From assembly GCA_023441105.1 (NCBI GenBank), contig JAEZQX010000458.1:1-26732 (forward strand): a stretch of DNA of 26,732 nt, given 5' to 3'. This document shows positions 1 through 10,377 of this stretch, piece by piece (the stretch's first letter is position 1; each line of letters starts with the position of its first letter). This stretch comes from Pseudomonadota bacterium (GTDB lineage Bacteria > Pseudomonadota > Gammaproteobacteria > Burkholderiales > Burkholderiaceae). The notes under the pieces are model-generated. The model was not told the origin of the DNA. It ran no database searches and worked only from the letters and a program-made list of their open reading frames with translations. The position numbers and the translations under genes are program-made.

Positions 1-2
1 CC

Positions 3-1268
3 ATTCTTGCGGCCAGCAGCCTGCTCGCACGGCCGGCCGCTGCGGCGGACGCCGGCACGCGCTGGATCGGCAGTTGGATGGCCAGCCCCCAGAGACCATG
101 GCAGGACAGCTTCGTGCTGCCGACGAACCTGCCGGACCTGCCGCAGGGGCGGATCGAGAACCACACGATCCGCCAGGTGGCCCGGATCAGCCTTGGCGGA
201 CGCCGCATCCGCATCCGGCTGTCCAACGAATTCGGCAGCCAGCCGCTACGGGTCGGCGCCGTGCGCGTGGCACTCGCCGGCGAAGGCTCGTCGATCATGC
301 CGGGCAGCGACCGGACGGCGACCTTCGGCGGCAGCCGATCCGCGATCATTGCGCCGGGCGCGCCATTGCTCAGCGATCCGATCGACCTCGCCGTGGCAGA
401 CCTGTCGCGCATCGCGGTCAGCATCTTCCTGCCGGAGCCGACGCCGATGGCGACCTTCCATTGGGACGCGCGCCAGACCGGCTGGATCGTCGCCGGCAAC
501 CAGGTCGCGGCGCCGGCTTGGGCGGACGCAACGCCGATGCCGGTACGGCTGTTCCTGTCCGGCATCCAGGTCGAATCGCCGACGGCGACGGGCGGAGTGG
601 TGGTCCTGGGCGATTCGATCACCGACGGCAACGGCGCCACCATGGACGCAGACACGCGTTGGCCCGACTTCCTCGCCGGGCGATTGGCGCGGTGGCACCT
701 GGCGACGCTCAATGCCGGCATCTCCGGCGCCCGGCTGCTGGGCGATCTGATGGGCGCCAACGCGCTGGCCCGCTTCGATCGCGACGTCCTCGGCCAGCCC
801 GGCGTACACACGCTGATCGTCCTGCTGGGCAGCAACGACATCGCCTGGCCCGGCAGCTCGTTCGATCCTCATGGCAGTCCCCCCGATACAGGCTCGCTGA
901 TTGCCGGTTATCGCCAGCTGGCCGCCCGCGCCCGGGCAAGCGGCCTGCGGATCATCGGCGCGACGCTGCCGCCATTCGAGGGCGCGCTGCAGGACACGCC
1001 GATTCGCAACTACCACGATCCCCAGAAGAATCGCATGCGGCAACGGATCAACGACTGGATGCGCGACAGCGGCACGTTCGACGCCGTCGTCGACATCGAT
1101 GCGCTGCTGAGGGATCCGCAGCACCCGACCCGGCTCGCCGCGGCCTACGATTCGGGGGACCACCTCCACCCGGGGGACGCAGGCAACGCGGCCCTGGCAG
1201 CCGGCGTGGCCGCCATCCTGCTGCAGGCCCAGGCCGCGCGCCCGGACCCAAGGGAGTCGCCACAATGA
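3..1268 (+). CDS. Exported SGNH/GDSL-family hydrolase (5' end outside window)
   Basis: The reading frame is open from the first complete codon at base 3. Before the first internal ATG (78) it encodes a hydrophobic stretch ending in an Ala-rich AxA-type site (ARPAAAADAG), which looks like the end of a signal peptide, so the true start lies upstream. The SGNH esterase blocks are clear: GDSIT with the nucleophilic Ser at 615-617, NAGISG around 713, GSNDI around 830, and a C-terminal DHLHPGD block near 1158 carrying the Asp-x-x-His pair. Such proteins are extracytoplasmic esterases or lipases acting on acyl or acetyl esters; the substrate is not readable here. The stop codon overlaps the next start (ATGA), so the gene is translationally coupled to the downstream SDR. 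Family call is firm, substrate unknown. Confidence 0.88.
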   Translation: MLAASSLLARPAAAADAGTRWIGSWMASPQRPWQDSFVLPTNLPDLPQGRIENHTIRQVARISLGGRRIRIRLSNEFGSQPLRVGAVRVALAGEGSSIMPGSDRTATFGGSRSAIIAPGAPLLSDPIDLAVADLSRIAVSIFLPEPTPMATFHWDARQTGWIVAGNQVAAPAWADATPMPVRLFLSGIQVESPTATGGVVVLGDSITDGNGATMDADTRWPDFLAGRLARWHLATLNAGISGARLLGDLMGANALARFDRDVLGQPGVHTLIVLLGSNDIAWPGSSFDPHGSPPDTGSLIAGYRQLAARARASGLRIIGATLPPFEGALQDTPIRNYHDPQKNRMRQRINDWMRDSGTFDAVVDIDALLRDPQHPTRLAAAYDSGDHLHPGDAGNAALAAGVAAILLQAQAARPDPRESPQ

Positions 1269-2059
1269 AGATCGATCTCGGCGGCAGGACCGCCCTCGTC
1301 ACCGGCTCGACTGCCGGCATCGGCTACGCCATCGCCCGCGGCCTGGCGCAGGCCGGCGCCAACGTCGTCATCAACGGCCGCGGCAAGGAGAAGGTCGAGC
1401 AGGCCGTCGTCACGCTGGCGGCGGAGGTGGTCGGCGCCGAAGTCCGGGGCCACGCCGCCGACGTCGGCACCGCAGGAGGTTGCCGGGCGCTGGTGCAATC
1501 GCATCCCGACGTCGACATCCTGGTGAACAACGTCGGCATCTTCGGACCCGAGGATTTCTTCACGACGGCCGACGAGACCTGGCAGCGCTTCTTCGAGGTC
1601 AACGTGATGTCGGGCGTGCGGCTGTCGCGCGCCTATCTTCCCGGCATGATGACGCGCGGCTGGGGGCGCGTGCTGTTCATCTCATCCGAGTCGGCCATCA
1701 ATATCCCCGCCGACATGATCCACTACGGCTTCACCAAGACCGCCGAGCTGGCGGTATCGCGCGGGCTCGCCAAGCGGGCGGCCGGCAGCGGCGTGACGGT
1801 CAACGCGATCCTGCCGGGTCCGACACTGTCGGACGGGCTGAAGGACATGCTGCGGGACGCACAGCGGGCATCCGGAAAGTCGCTGGAAGAGACGGCCGCG
1901 GATTTCGTGGTGGCCGAACGGGGCAGCTCGCTGATCCGCAGGGCCGCGAGCGTCGAGGAAGTTGCCAACCTGGCGGTCTACATCGCGTCGCCACAGGCGT
2001 CGGCGACCACCGGAGCGGCGCTCCGGGTCGACGGCGGGGTGGTGGAATCGATCATCTGA
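1265..2059 (+). CDS. SDR-family NAD(P)-dependent oxidoreductase
   Basis: 264 residues, the usual length of a classical short-chain dehydrogenase/reductase. Visible motifs are the Rossmann dinucleotide loop TGSTAGIG (residues 13-20), NNVG (88-91, a variant of NNAG), the catalytic Ser in the ISSES stretch (about 140-143), and Tyr154-x-x-x-Lys158 in YGFTK. The C-terminus has the usual GAALRVDGG end. It would reduce a carbonyl or oxidise an alcohol with NAD(P)(H) in the cytosol; the substrate is unknown. The start was chosen at the ATG overlapping the upstream hydrolase stop, with a GGGAG ribosome-binding site about 10 nt before it. Pairing with an esterase suggests that an ester-derived alcohol or keto product could be its substrate, but this is inference. 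Confidence 0.92.
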   Translation: MKIDLGGRTALVTGSTAGIGYAIARGLAQAGANVVINGRGKEKVEQAVVTLAAEVVGAEVRGHAADVGTAGGCRALVQSHPDVDILVNNVGIFGPEDFFTTADETWQRFFEVNVMSGVRLSRAYLPGMMTRGWGRVLFISSESAINIPADMIHYGFTKTAELAVSRGLAKRAAGSGVTVNAILPGPTLSDGLKDMLRDAQRASGKSLEETAADFVVAERGSSLIRRAASVEEVANLAVYIASPQASATTGAALRVDGGVVESII

Positions 2060-2084
2060 CCCGGGGGGTGCTGCCCGCTACCGG

Positions 2085-2375
2085 TCAATGCAGGACGATG
2101 CTCTGGCGGTACAGCTGGCCCACCAGGTCGCGTACGGAATGGGCGGTCGCCTCGACGTTCTCGTAGGGGTCGCCCACCTTGCCGAGGGACGATTGCAGTT
2201 CGCGTCCAAGCCGCAAGGTGTCGCTGGTCTCCGTAACCGCGAACACGCCCTCTTCCTCTCCCACATCCTGAAACCAGATGAGTCCGTCGTCCCGCTCGAG
2301 CGCTACCACCGAGTTCGCAGCGGCCGACAGGAGAGCCTGGGAGATCTGTTCAACGACCATTTCGTCAGGTGACAC
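2085..2375 (-). CDS. Hypothetical protein, 96 residues
   Basis: A short minus-strand gene converging on the SDR gene, 25 nt away. The GTG start at 2375 has a good AGGGGA ribosome-binding site seven bases upstream; a weaker ATG lies five codons further in. The product is soluble and acidic in its middle (a GEEEG run), with no signal peptide, membrane segment or motif I recognise. The same frame stays open upstream through the antisense of tRNA-Leu, but that part is an artefact. A 21-bp palindrome lies 33 bp upstream. Function unknown; the RBS and clean stop make a real gene more likely than not. Confidence 0.6.
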   Translation of the reverse strand: MSPDEMVVEQISQALLSAAANSVVALERDDGLIWFQDVGEEEGVFAVTETSDTLRLGRELQSSLGKVGDPYENVEATAHSVRDLVGQLYRQSIVLH

Positions 2376-2407
2376 GTCAGTTCCCCTATAGGTGCTTCCT
2401 CGACTCC

Positions 2408-2428
2408 GTAAGCACGGCCCGTGCCTAC
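2408..2428. promoter_or_regulatory. Near-perfect 21-bp palindrome, possible operator
   Basis: GTA-a-GCACGG-c-CCGTGC-c-TAC is symmetrical at nine of ten arm positions around base 2418. With a one-base centre it suits a dimeric repressor site better than an RNA hairpin. It lies between the 96-residue minus-strand gene and tRNA-Leu. A second inverted repeat (GAGAGC at 2429-2434, GCTCTC at 2451-2456) is adjacent. No regulator can be assigned. Confidence 0.4.
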
Positions 2429-2493
2429 GAGAGCATAACCCGCAGATGGGGCTCTCCCGACCGGGATCAAGGCGGCGCTGTCGATTTGTTGGT

Positions 2494-2523
2494 TTGGTGC
2501 CGGAAGCCGATTTGAACCATAAT
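2494..2523 (+). promoter_or_regulatory. Putative sigma-70 promoter of tRNA-Leu
   Basis: TTGGTG (2494-2499), an 18-bp spacer and CATAAT (2518-2523). The expected start of transcription, about 2530, gives a 45-nt 5' leader before the tRNA. The hexamers are fair matches only; the call rests mostly on position and on this being the most AT-rich piece of the intergenic region. Confidence 0.4.
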
Positions 2524-2574
2524 CCACCCTCGCCGAACGGCCGCCCGGGTACCGGGGTGACGGCCTGCGCGAAC

Positions 2575-2659
2575 GCCCGGGTGGTGAAATTGGTAGACGC
2601 AGGGGACTCAAAATCCCCCGCCGCAAGGCGTGCCGGTTCGATTCCGGCCCCGGGCACCA
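2575..2659 (+). tRNA. tRNA-Leu (anticodon CAA)
   Basis: A complete class II tRNA of 85 nt. The acceptor stem GCCCGGG (2575-2581) pairs with CCCGGGC (2649-2655), followed by discriminator A and an encoded CCA. The anticodon stem GGGGA/TCCCC encloses loop CTCAAAA, so positions 34-36 are CAA, reading UUG. A long variable arm (CGCCGCAAGGCG region) and the T arm GCCGG-TTCGATT-CCGGC are present. queA follows 61 nt downstream with no obvious terminator between them. Confidence 0.97.
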
Positions 2660-2720
2660 CGATTCAGGCTGCGGCTCTCCCGGCATGGTGCAATCGCCCG
2701 GACAGCAACACGCCCCCTCC

Positions 2721-5116
<2,396 letters not shown>

Positions 5117-5137
5117 CCCGGCGACCGCGCAGCAGCC

Positions 5138-5161
5138 TGCCCCGGGGGTAATACCCGGGCA
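5138..5161 (+). terminator. Hairpin after queA-tgt, possible terminator
   Basis: TGCCCCGGG and CCCGGGCA pair around loop GGTAATA with one bulged C, 22 nt past the tgt stop and just upstream of the yajC promoter. There is no U-run after it, so factor-independent termination is doubtful. Confidence 0.35.
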
Positions 5162-5166
5162 CGGGA

Positions 5167-5197
5167 ATGACTACGCCCCGGAGGCCGTCGCTATAAT
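5167..5197 (+). promoter_or_regulatory. Putative sigma-70 promoter of yajC-secD-secF
   Basis: A perfect TATAAT at 5192-5197, with ATGACT (5167-5172, four of six matches to TTGACA) 19 bp upstream. Predicted transcription start is near 5204, about 23 nt before the yajC GTG, leaving room for the GAGGA ribosome-binding site at 5216-5220. Confidence 0.55.
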
Positions 5198-5226
5198 CCT
5201 CGCGATCCGTCCAACGAGGAAGCAAC

Positions 5227-5562
5227 GTGTTCATTTCCAACGCCTACGCCCAAGGTGCCGCCGGCGGCGCCGAAGGACAGCTGCTCGGCTTCCTGCCGAT
5301 CATCTTGATGTTCGTCGTGCTGTACTTCCTGATGATCCGGCCGCAGATGAAGCGGGCCAAGGAGCACAGGACGATGCTCGGTGCCTTGCAGAAAGGCGAC
5401 GAGGTCATCACGTCCGGCGGCCTGGTGGGCAAGATCAACAAGGTCGGCGAAGGCTACGTGACCGTGGAAGTGGCCCAGCAGGGCGACAAGCCGATCGAGA
5501 TGCATTTCCAGAAGGCGGCCGTGCAGACCCTGCTGCCCAAGGGAACCATCAAGGCCATCTAG
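5227..5562 (+). CDS. yajC: Sec translocase accessory subunit YajC
   Basis: 111 residues, the normal YajC length. It has a short N-terminus, a single membrane segment at about residues 20-38 (LLGFLPIILMFVVLYFL) followed by IRPQ, then the conserved cytosolic part with GDEVITSGGLVGK and a beta-rich tail. YajC associates with SecD and SecF in the inner membrane and with the SecYEG holo-translocon. The GTG start is supported by GAGGA seven bases upstream and by the promoter just before it. It heads the yajC-secD-secF operon, the usual proteobacterial arrangement. Confidence 0.96.
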   Translation: MFISNAYAQGAAGGAEGQLLGFLPIILMFVVLYFLMIRPQMKRAKEHRTMLGALQKGDEVITSGGLVGKINKVGEGYVTVEVAQQGDKPIEMHFQKAAVQTLLPKGTIKAI

Positions 5563-5618
5563 AGGCTGTCGGCGGCCAGGCGGCAGCTCCGGGCATCAGG
5601 CGCAGGCGCAGATGCAAG

Positions 5619-5642
5619 CCGTGCCGCCAACGCCGTGCCGCC
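5619..5642 (+). repeat. 10-bp direct repeat in the yajC-secD spacer
   Basis: CCGTGCCGCC occurs at 5619-5628 and again at 5633-5642, separated by AACG. It sits in a 156-nt spacer between yajC and secD in which I see no gene. An imperfect hairpin (GCTGTC with GGCAGC, about 5567-5586) precedes it. Role unknown. Confidence 0.5.
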
Positions 5643-5718
5643 TCGACGAGACCGTCCGCGGGCCGGTCTTCGCCTTCCACCGCTACCGCGGCCATAGCGC
5701 CAGATCAAGGCAACACGC

Positions 5719-7584
5719 GTGAATAGATATCCCCTCTGGCGCTACGGCGTCATCCTGGCGGCCCTGATCTTCGGGCTCATCTACACGCTGCCGAACTTCT
5801 ACGGGGAGTCGCCGGCAGTCCAGGTGTCGAGCCTGAAGGCGACGCTCAAGATCGACGAGAAGACCGAGCAGGCGGTGGCACAGGCGCTGCAGAGCGCCGA
5901 CGTCCAGCACAACGGCATCCTTCGCGATGCCAATTCGGTCAAGGTCCGGTTCGCCACGCCCGACATCCAGATCCGGGCCCGCGACGTCCTCGAGAAGGCG
6001 CTCAACACCGATCCGGCGGATCCGACCTACATCACCGCCCTCAACCTGCTCAGCAGCTCGCCGCAATGGCTCGCCAAGCTGCGCGCGCTGCCGATGTACC
6101 TCGGCCTCGACCTGCGCGGCGGCGTCCACTTCCTGATGCAGGTCGACACCGCCGAGGCCCTCAACAAGCGCCTGGAGTCGACCACCGGTGAGATTCGCGG
6201 CCTGCTGCGCGATCGCAACGTGCGCCATGCCGGCATCCGGCGCACCGGCAACACCATCGAGATCAGCTTCCGCGACGATGACACCCGTCAGCGCGCCGAG
6301 GACGTGCTGCGCCAGAACCAGCCGGACCTGGCGCTCGTCGAGCAAGGCAGCGGCAACGACCTGAAGCTGGTCGCATCCATGACCGAACAGGCGATGCGCA
6401 CCTTCCTGGACAACTCGCTGCAGCAGAACATCACCACGTTGAACAACCGGATCAACGAGCTCGGCGTGGCCGAGCCGGTGATCCAGCGCCAGGGGCTCGA
6501 TCGGGTCGTGGTGCAGCTGCCGGGCGTGCAGGACACGGCGCGCGCCAAGGACATCTTGGGACGCACCGCGACCCTCGAGGCCAGGCTGGTGGACCTGTCG
6601 ACCGAGGCCCAGCAGGCGGTGCTGGGCAGCGGCCCGGTGCCGTTCGGCAGCGAGCTGTTCCGCCAGGGCCGCGGTGCGCCGGTGGTGCTCAAGAAGGAAG
6701 CCATCTTCACCGGCCAGCAGCTGACCGGCGCCTCGGCTACTTTCGACGAGAACCAGCAGCCGGCGGTGGCGGTCAACCTCAACGACGCCGGCGGCCGCTC
6801 GCTACGCGAGGTCTCGCGGGCCAACATCAAGAAGCCGATGGCGGTGGTGCTGTTCGAGAAGGGCAAGGGCGAGGTGCTGACCGTCGCCACCATCCAGTCG
6901 GAGCTCGGATCGAGGTTCCAGATCACCGGCATGGGCACCCCGCAGAACGCCAACGACACCGCCCTGCTGCTGCGGGCCGGCGCGCTGGCCGCGCCGATGT
7001 CGATCATCGAGGAGCGCACCATCGGCCCGAGCCTCGGCGCCGAGAACATCGACAAGGGCTTCCATTCGGTGGCCTGGGGCTTCCTCGCCATCGCCCTCTT
7101 CATGACGGCCTATTACGCGCTGTTCGGGCTCTTCTCCACCATCGCCCTGGCCTTCAACCTGATGCTGCTGGTGGCCCTGCTGTCGCTGCTGCAGGCCACC
7201 CTGACCTTGCCGGGCATGGCGGCCATTGCGCTGACGCTGGGCATGGCCATCGACGCCAACGTGCTGATCAACGAGCGCGTCCGCGAGGAGCTGCGCAACG
7301 GCGCCTCGCCGCACACGGCGATCAACCTCGGCTACGACCGCGCGTGGGCCACCATCCTCGACTCCAACATCACCACGCTGATCGCGGGAGTCGCCCTGCT
7401 CGCCTTCGGATCCGGCCCGGTCAAGGGCTTCGCGGTGGTCCATTGCCTCGGCATCCTGACGTCGATGTTCTCCGCGGTGTTCTTCTCCCGCGGCCTGGTA
7501 AACCTCTGGTACGGGGGCAAGAAGAAGCTTTCCAAGCTCTCGATCGGACAAGTCTGGAAGCCGAGCGGCTCCACGAGTAGCTAA
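5719..7584 (+). CDS. secD: Protein translocase subunit SecD
   Basis: A 621-residue inner-membrane RND-type protein that, with SecF, uses the proton gradient to pull exported proteins across after SecA-driven translocation. An N-terminal membrane segment (residues about 8-24) is followed by the large periplasmic P1 head, including the YLGLDLRGGVHFLMQV block. The C-terminal membrane bundle holds the conserved GMAIDANVLINERVREE motif, with the Asp of the proton path at about residue 512. The GTG start at 5719 fits the family start (NRYPLWRY) and has a weak AAGG element upstream. secF starts 2 nt after the stop. Confidence 0.97.
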   Translation: MNRYPLWRYGVILAALIFGLIYTLPNFYGESPAVQVSSLKATLKIDEKTEQAVAQALQSADVQHNGILRDANSVKVRFATPDIQIRARDVLEKALNTDPADPTYITALNLLSSSPQWLAKLRALPMYLGLDLRGGVHFLMQVDTAEALNKRLESTTGEIRGLLRDRNVRHAGIRRTGNTIEISFRDDDTRQRAEDVLRQNQPDLALVEQGSGNDLKLVASMTEQAMRTFLDNSLQQNITTLNNRINELGVAEPVIQRQGLDRVVVQLPGVQDTARAKDILGRTATLEARLVDLSTEAQQAVLGSGPVPFGSELFRQGRGAPVVLKKEAIFTGQQLTGASATFDENQQPAVAVNLNDAGGRSLREVSRANIKKPMAVVLFEKGKGEVLTVATIQSELGSRFQITGMGTPQNANDTALLLRAGALAAPMSIIEERTIGPSLGAENIDKGFHSVAWGFLAIALFMTAYYALFGLFSTIALAFNLMLLVALLSLLQATLTLPGMAAIALTLGMAIDANVLINERVREELRNGASPHTAINLGYDRAWATILDSNITTLIAGVALLAFGSGPVKGFAVVHCLGILTSMFSAVFFSRGLVNLWYGGKKKLSKLSIGQVWKPSGSTSS

Positions 7585-7586
7585 TC

Positions 7587-8534
7587 ATGGAATTCTTCCG
7601 GATCAGGGGCGACATCCCCTTCATGCGCCACGCGTTGATCTTCAACGCGATCTCGGTCCTAACCTTCGTCGTCGCGGTCGGCTTCCTGGCCTTCCGCGGG
7701 CTGCACCTGTCGGTCGAATTCACCGGCGGCACGGTGATGGAGGTCGCCTATTCGCAGCCGGCGGATCTCGAAAAGACGCGGCTCGCCATCGAGCAGCTCG
7801 GGATCGGCGAAGCGCAGGTACAGAACTTCGGCACCGCGCGCGACGTGATCATCCGCCTGCCGCTGCAGGAGGGCATGACCTCCGACCAGCAAGCGGCGCA
7901 GGTGATGAGCGTGCTGAAGACCATAGACCCCGCGGTGGAGCAGCGGCGCAACGAGTTCGTCGGCCCGCAGGTCGGCAAGGAGCTGGCCTCCGACGGAGCC
8001 ATGGCGCTGCTGATGGTGATCGTCGGCATCATGATCTACCTTGCCATCCGCTTCGAATGGAAGTACGCGGTCGCCGCGATCGTCGCCAACCTGCACGACG
8101 TGGTGATCATCCTCGGCTTCTTCGCCGCCTTCCAGTGGGAATTCTCCTTGTCGGTGCTGGCCGCGGTGCTGGCGGTGCTGGGCTATTCGGTCAACGAGTC
8201 GGTGGTGATCTTCGACCGGGTGCGCGAGAAGTTCCGCGAGCGCCGCTCGCGCAACATGACCACGCCTCAGGTTCTCGACCACGCCATCACCAGCACCATC
8301 TCGCGCACCATCATCACCCACGGCTCGACGCAGATGATGGTCCTGTCCATGCTCTTCTTCGGCGGCGCCACGCTCTTCTACTTCGCCCTCGCCCTGACCA
8401 TCGGCATCCTCTTCGGCATCTATTCGTCGGTCTTCGTCGCCGCCGCCATCGCCATGTGGCTTGGCGTCAAGCGCGAGGACCTGCTCAAGCCGGCAAAGAA
8501 GAAGGACGAGAGCGGTGGCATCGAGCTTCCCTGA
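7587..8534 (+). CDS. secF: Protein translocase subunit SecF
   Basis: 315 residues, close to the 323 of E. coli SecF. It has an N-terminal membrane helix, the VEFTGGTVMEV block, a periplasmic domain, and five C-terminal membrane helices carrying GYSVNESVVIFDRVREKFRE, the SecF counterpart of the SecD proton-path motif. It forms the SecDF complex that drives late export steps. It begins 2 nt after secD and its last 20 nt overlap the next gene, so all four genes of this run are probably one transcript. Confidence 0.97.
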   Translation: MEFFRIRGDIPFMRHALIFNAISVLTFVVAVGFLAFRGLHLSVEFTGGTVMEVAYSQPADLEKTRLAIEQLGIGEAQVQNFGTARDVIIRLPLQEGMTSDQQAAQVMSVLKTIDPAVEQRRNEFVGPQVGKELASDGAMALLMVIVGIMIYLAIRFEWKYAVAAIVANLHDVVIILGFFAAFQWEFSLSVLAAVLAVLGYSVNESVVIFDRVREKFRERRSRNMTTPQVLDHAITSTISRTIITHGSTQMMVLSMLFFGGATLFYFALALTIGILFGIYSSVFVAAAIAMWLGVKREDLLKPAKKKDESGGIELP

Positions 8535-9228
8535 CCTGGACCTGCCGGCCCCGGCGCCGCTGCAGCCGGTCCGCGTCTGGGACCTGCCGCTGCGGGTTTT
8601 CCACTGGCTGCTGGTCGCCTGCCTGGTCGGCTCGTTCGTGTCGGTCAAGGCCGGCTGGATGGACTGGCATTTCCGCTTCGGCTACTGCGCGCTCACGCTG
8701 ATCGTCTTCCGGCTCCTGTGGGGCTTCGTCGGGCCGCGCTACGCCCGCTTCTCGAGCTTCCTGTTCAAGCCGTCGGCGCTGCTCGCCCAGCTGCGCAAGG
8801 CGCCGGATGCGCCCCGCACCCTCGGTCACAGCCCGAGCGGCGCGCTCTCGGTGTTCGCGCTGCTGGCGGTGGTCGGCATCCAGGCGGGCGCCGGCCTGTT
8901 CGCCTCCGACGACATCGCCAGCGAAGGTCCGCTCGCGCGGCTGGTCGCCAACGCCTTCGTCGAGCGGGCCACCTGGCTGCACCATACCAATGAACTGGTG
9001 ATCCTGGGCCTGGTGGCCCTTCACCTGCTCGCCATCCTCTTCTACCGGGTCGTCAAGCGCCAGTCGCTGGTCAAGCCGATGGTGGTCGGCGATCGGCTGT
9101 TGCCTGCCAGCTCCGTCCAGGGCGGGCTGGCGGCACGGGACGACGCCGCGATCCGCCTGCGAGCGCTGGCGGTGGCGGCGATCTCCGCGGCCATCGTGGC
9201 CTGGATCGTCAACTGGCCGGTGTTCTGA
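8515..9228 (+). CDS. Cytochrome b561 / Ni,Fe-hydrogenase b-type cytochrome family protein
   Basis: A 237-residue protein with four or five predicted membrane helices (about 29-46, 55-73, 110-130, 158-180, 217-235). Candidate axial haem ligands are His30 (RVFHW), His52, His156/157 (LHHTNE) and His170 (ALHLL), the pattern of the dihaem b-type family that passes electrons between quinol and soluble c-type cytochromes or other partners. The GTG at 8515 is chosen over a TTG at 8461 because GAAGGA precedes it by 8 nt and the family begins near PVRVWDLPLRVFHW. It overlaps secF by 20 nt. A soluble partner is not adjacent; cytochrome c' is encoded 11 kb away. Confidence 0.85.
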   Translation: MASSFPDLDLPAPAPLQPVRVWDLPLRVFHWLLVACLVGSFVSVKAGWMDWHFRFGYCALTLIVFRLLWGFVGPRYARFSSFLFKPSALLAQLRKAPDAPRTLGHSPSGALSVFALLAVVGIQAGAGLFASDDIASEGPLARLVANAFVERATWLHHTNELVILGLVALHLLAILFYRVVKRQSLVKPMVVGDRLLPASSVQGGLAARDDAAIRLRALAVAAISAAIVAWIVNWPVF

Positions 9229-9269
9229 AGCGTCCGCCAGCCAGCCTGCTGGGCGATCATCCGTCGATC

Positions 9270-10259
9270 GTGGCGGTACGCGAGCTGGTTGTCCGGGTTG
9301 CCCGCAGCCGCGCCAACACCATCCTGATCTACGGCGAGACCGGCACCGGCAAGGGACTGCTGGCGCGGATGATCCACCAGCAGTCCTCCCGCGCCGCCGC
9401 GGAATTCATCGACATCAACTGTGCCGCCATCCCCACCGAGCTGCTCGAGTCGGAGCTTTTCGGTCATGAGCGCGGCGCCTTCACCGGCGCGGTCGGTCGC
9501 AAGGAGGGACTGATCGAAGCGGCCAACGGGGGCACGCTGTTCCTCGACGAAGTCCGCGAGCTGGATCCGGTGATGCAGGCCAAGATCCTCACCCTGCTCG
9601 ACAGCCGCCGATTCCGGCGCGTCGGCGCGGTCAAGCCGATCTCGGTGGACGTGCGCTTCATCGCGGCCACCAACCGGATCCTACTCGACGAGGTCAAGGC
9701 GGGGCGCTTTCGCGACGACCTCTACTATCGGCTGCAGGTCATCGCCATCAACCTGCCGCCCCTGCGCGAGCGCGGCGACGACATCTTCCTGCTCACCGCG
9801 AACTTCCTGGGCAAGTACAACGACCTGCACGGCAGCCGCATGCACCGGCTCGATCCGGAAGTGCAGCGGATCTTCCGTAGCTACGCCTGGCCCGGCAACG
9901 TGCGCGAGCTGGAGAACCTGCTGGAACGGATCTGCCTGCTGGAGGATGGCGACTGCATCCTGCCGCGCCACCTGCCGGCGCGGATCCTGCGCGAGACCGG
10001 ATCGGCCGCCACCGCACGCCCCCCGGCGGCGGCAGGCACAGCGCCGGAAACAACCGGGTCGGCGTCATCGCCGCCGGCAGCTTCGCCGGCATCGTTCCAT
10101 GCGGCAACGGCTGCCTTCCAGCGCCGGCTGCTGCAGGAGGCGCTCGATGCCTGCCATGGCGACGCCGGCCTGGCCGCCCGCCGGCTGGGCCTCAGCCGCC
10201 ATGCGCTGCGCCACCAGCTGAGCAAGCTGGGGATGGCGGCGCCGCCGCGGCCGCGGTGA
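9270..10259 (+). CDS. Sigma-54-dependent transcriptional activator lacking a sensory domain
   Basis: A bacterial enhancer-binding protein consisting of the AAA+ domain and a Fis-type helix-turn-helix. From the GTG at 9270: Walker A GETGTGKG (22-29), the sigma-54 contact loop GAFTGA (69-74), Walker B GGTLFLDE (87-94), sensor I ATNR (133-136), the arginine-finger region FRDDLYYRL (147-155), [11 protein letters not shown] near 211, a Pro/Ala/Ser-rich linker (about 244-280), then the DNA-binding helix-turn-helix. AAA+ homology (LLGDHPS) begins upstream of this GTG at about 9246. The only start-like codon giving a full domain is a CTG at 9225 overlapping the cytochrome b stop; the frame has no upstream ATG, GTG or TTG. 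There is no receiver, GAF or PAS domain, as in PspF. A sigma-54 promoter lies just downstream. Confidence 0.85.
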   Translation: MAVRELVVRVARSRANTILIYGETGTGKGLLARMIHQQSSRAAAEFIDINCAAIPTELLESELFGHERGAFTGAVGRKEGLIEAANGGTLFLDEVRELDPVMQAKILTLLDSRRFRRVGAVKPISVDVRFIAATNRILLDEVKAGRFRDDLYYRLQVIAINLPPLRERGDDIFLLTANFLGKYNDLHGSRMHRLDPEVQRIFRSYAWPGNVRELENLLERICLLEDGDCILPRHLPARILRETGSAATARPPAAAGTAPETTGSASSPPAASPASFHAATAAFQRRLLQEALDACHGDAGLAARRLGLSRHALRHQLSKLGMAAPPRPR

Positions 10260-10275
10260 CAATTGCCCGCCGGGC

Positions 10276-10290
10276 GCGTGGATTTCACGC
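10276..10290. promoter_or_regulatory. Inverted repeat, candidate upstream activator site
   Basis: GCGTG-GATTT-CACGC, perfect 5-bp arms, about 120 bp before the expected sigma-54 transcription start. This is the usual distance for an enhancer-binding protein site. Assigning it to the adjacent activator is inference. A second imperfect dyad (TTGtAaTgCAA, 10343-10353) lies nearer the promoter. Confidence 0.35.
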
Positions 10291-10377
10291 CGCCGGCCAG
10301 GCCCGATGGCGGTCCCGCCCGTCCCCTCCCATGCGCAACCCCTTGTAATGCAACAGGAAACGACCGCTGGCCGGAGA

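Noticed and set aside
2376..2660. Upstream extension of the 96-residue minus-strand gene
   Set aside because: It is the antisense translation of tRNA-Leu (the familiar [15 protein letters not shown] artefact), not protein.
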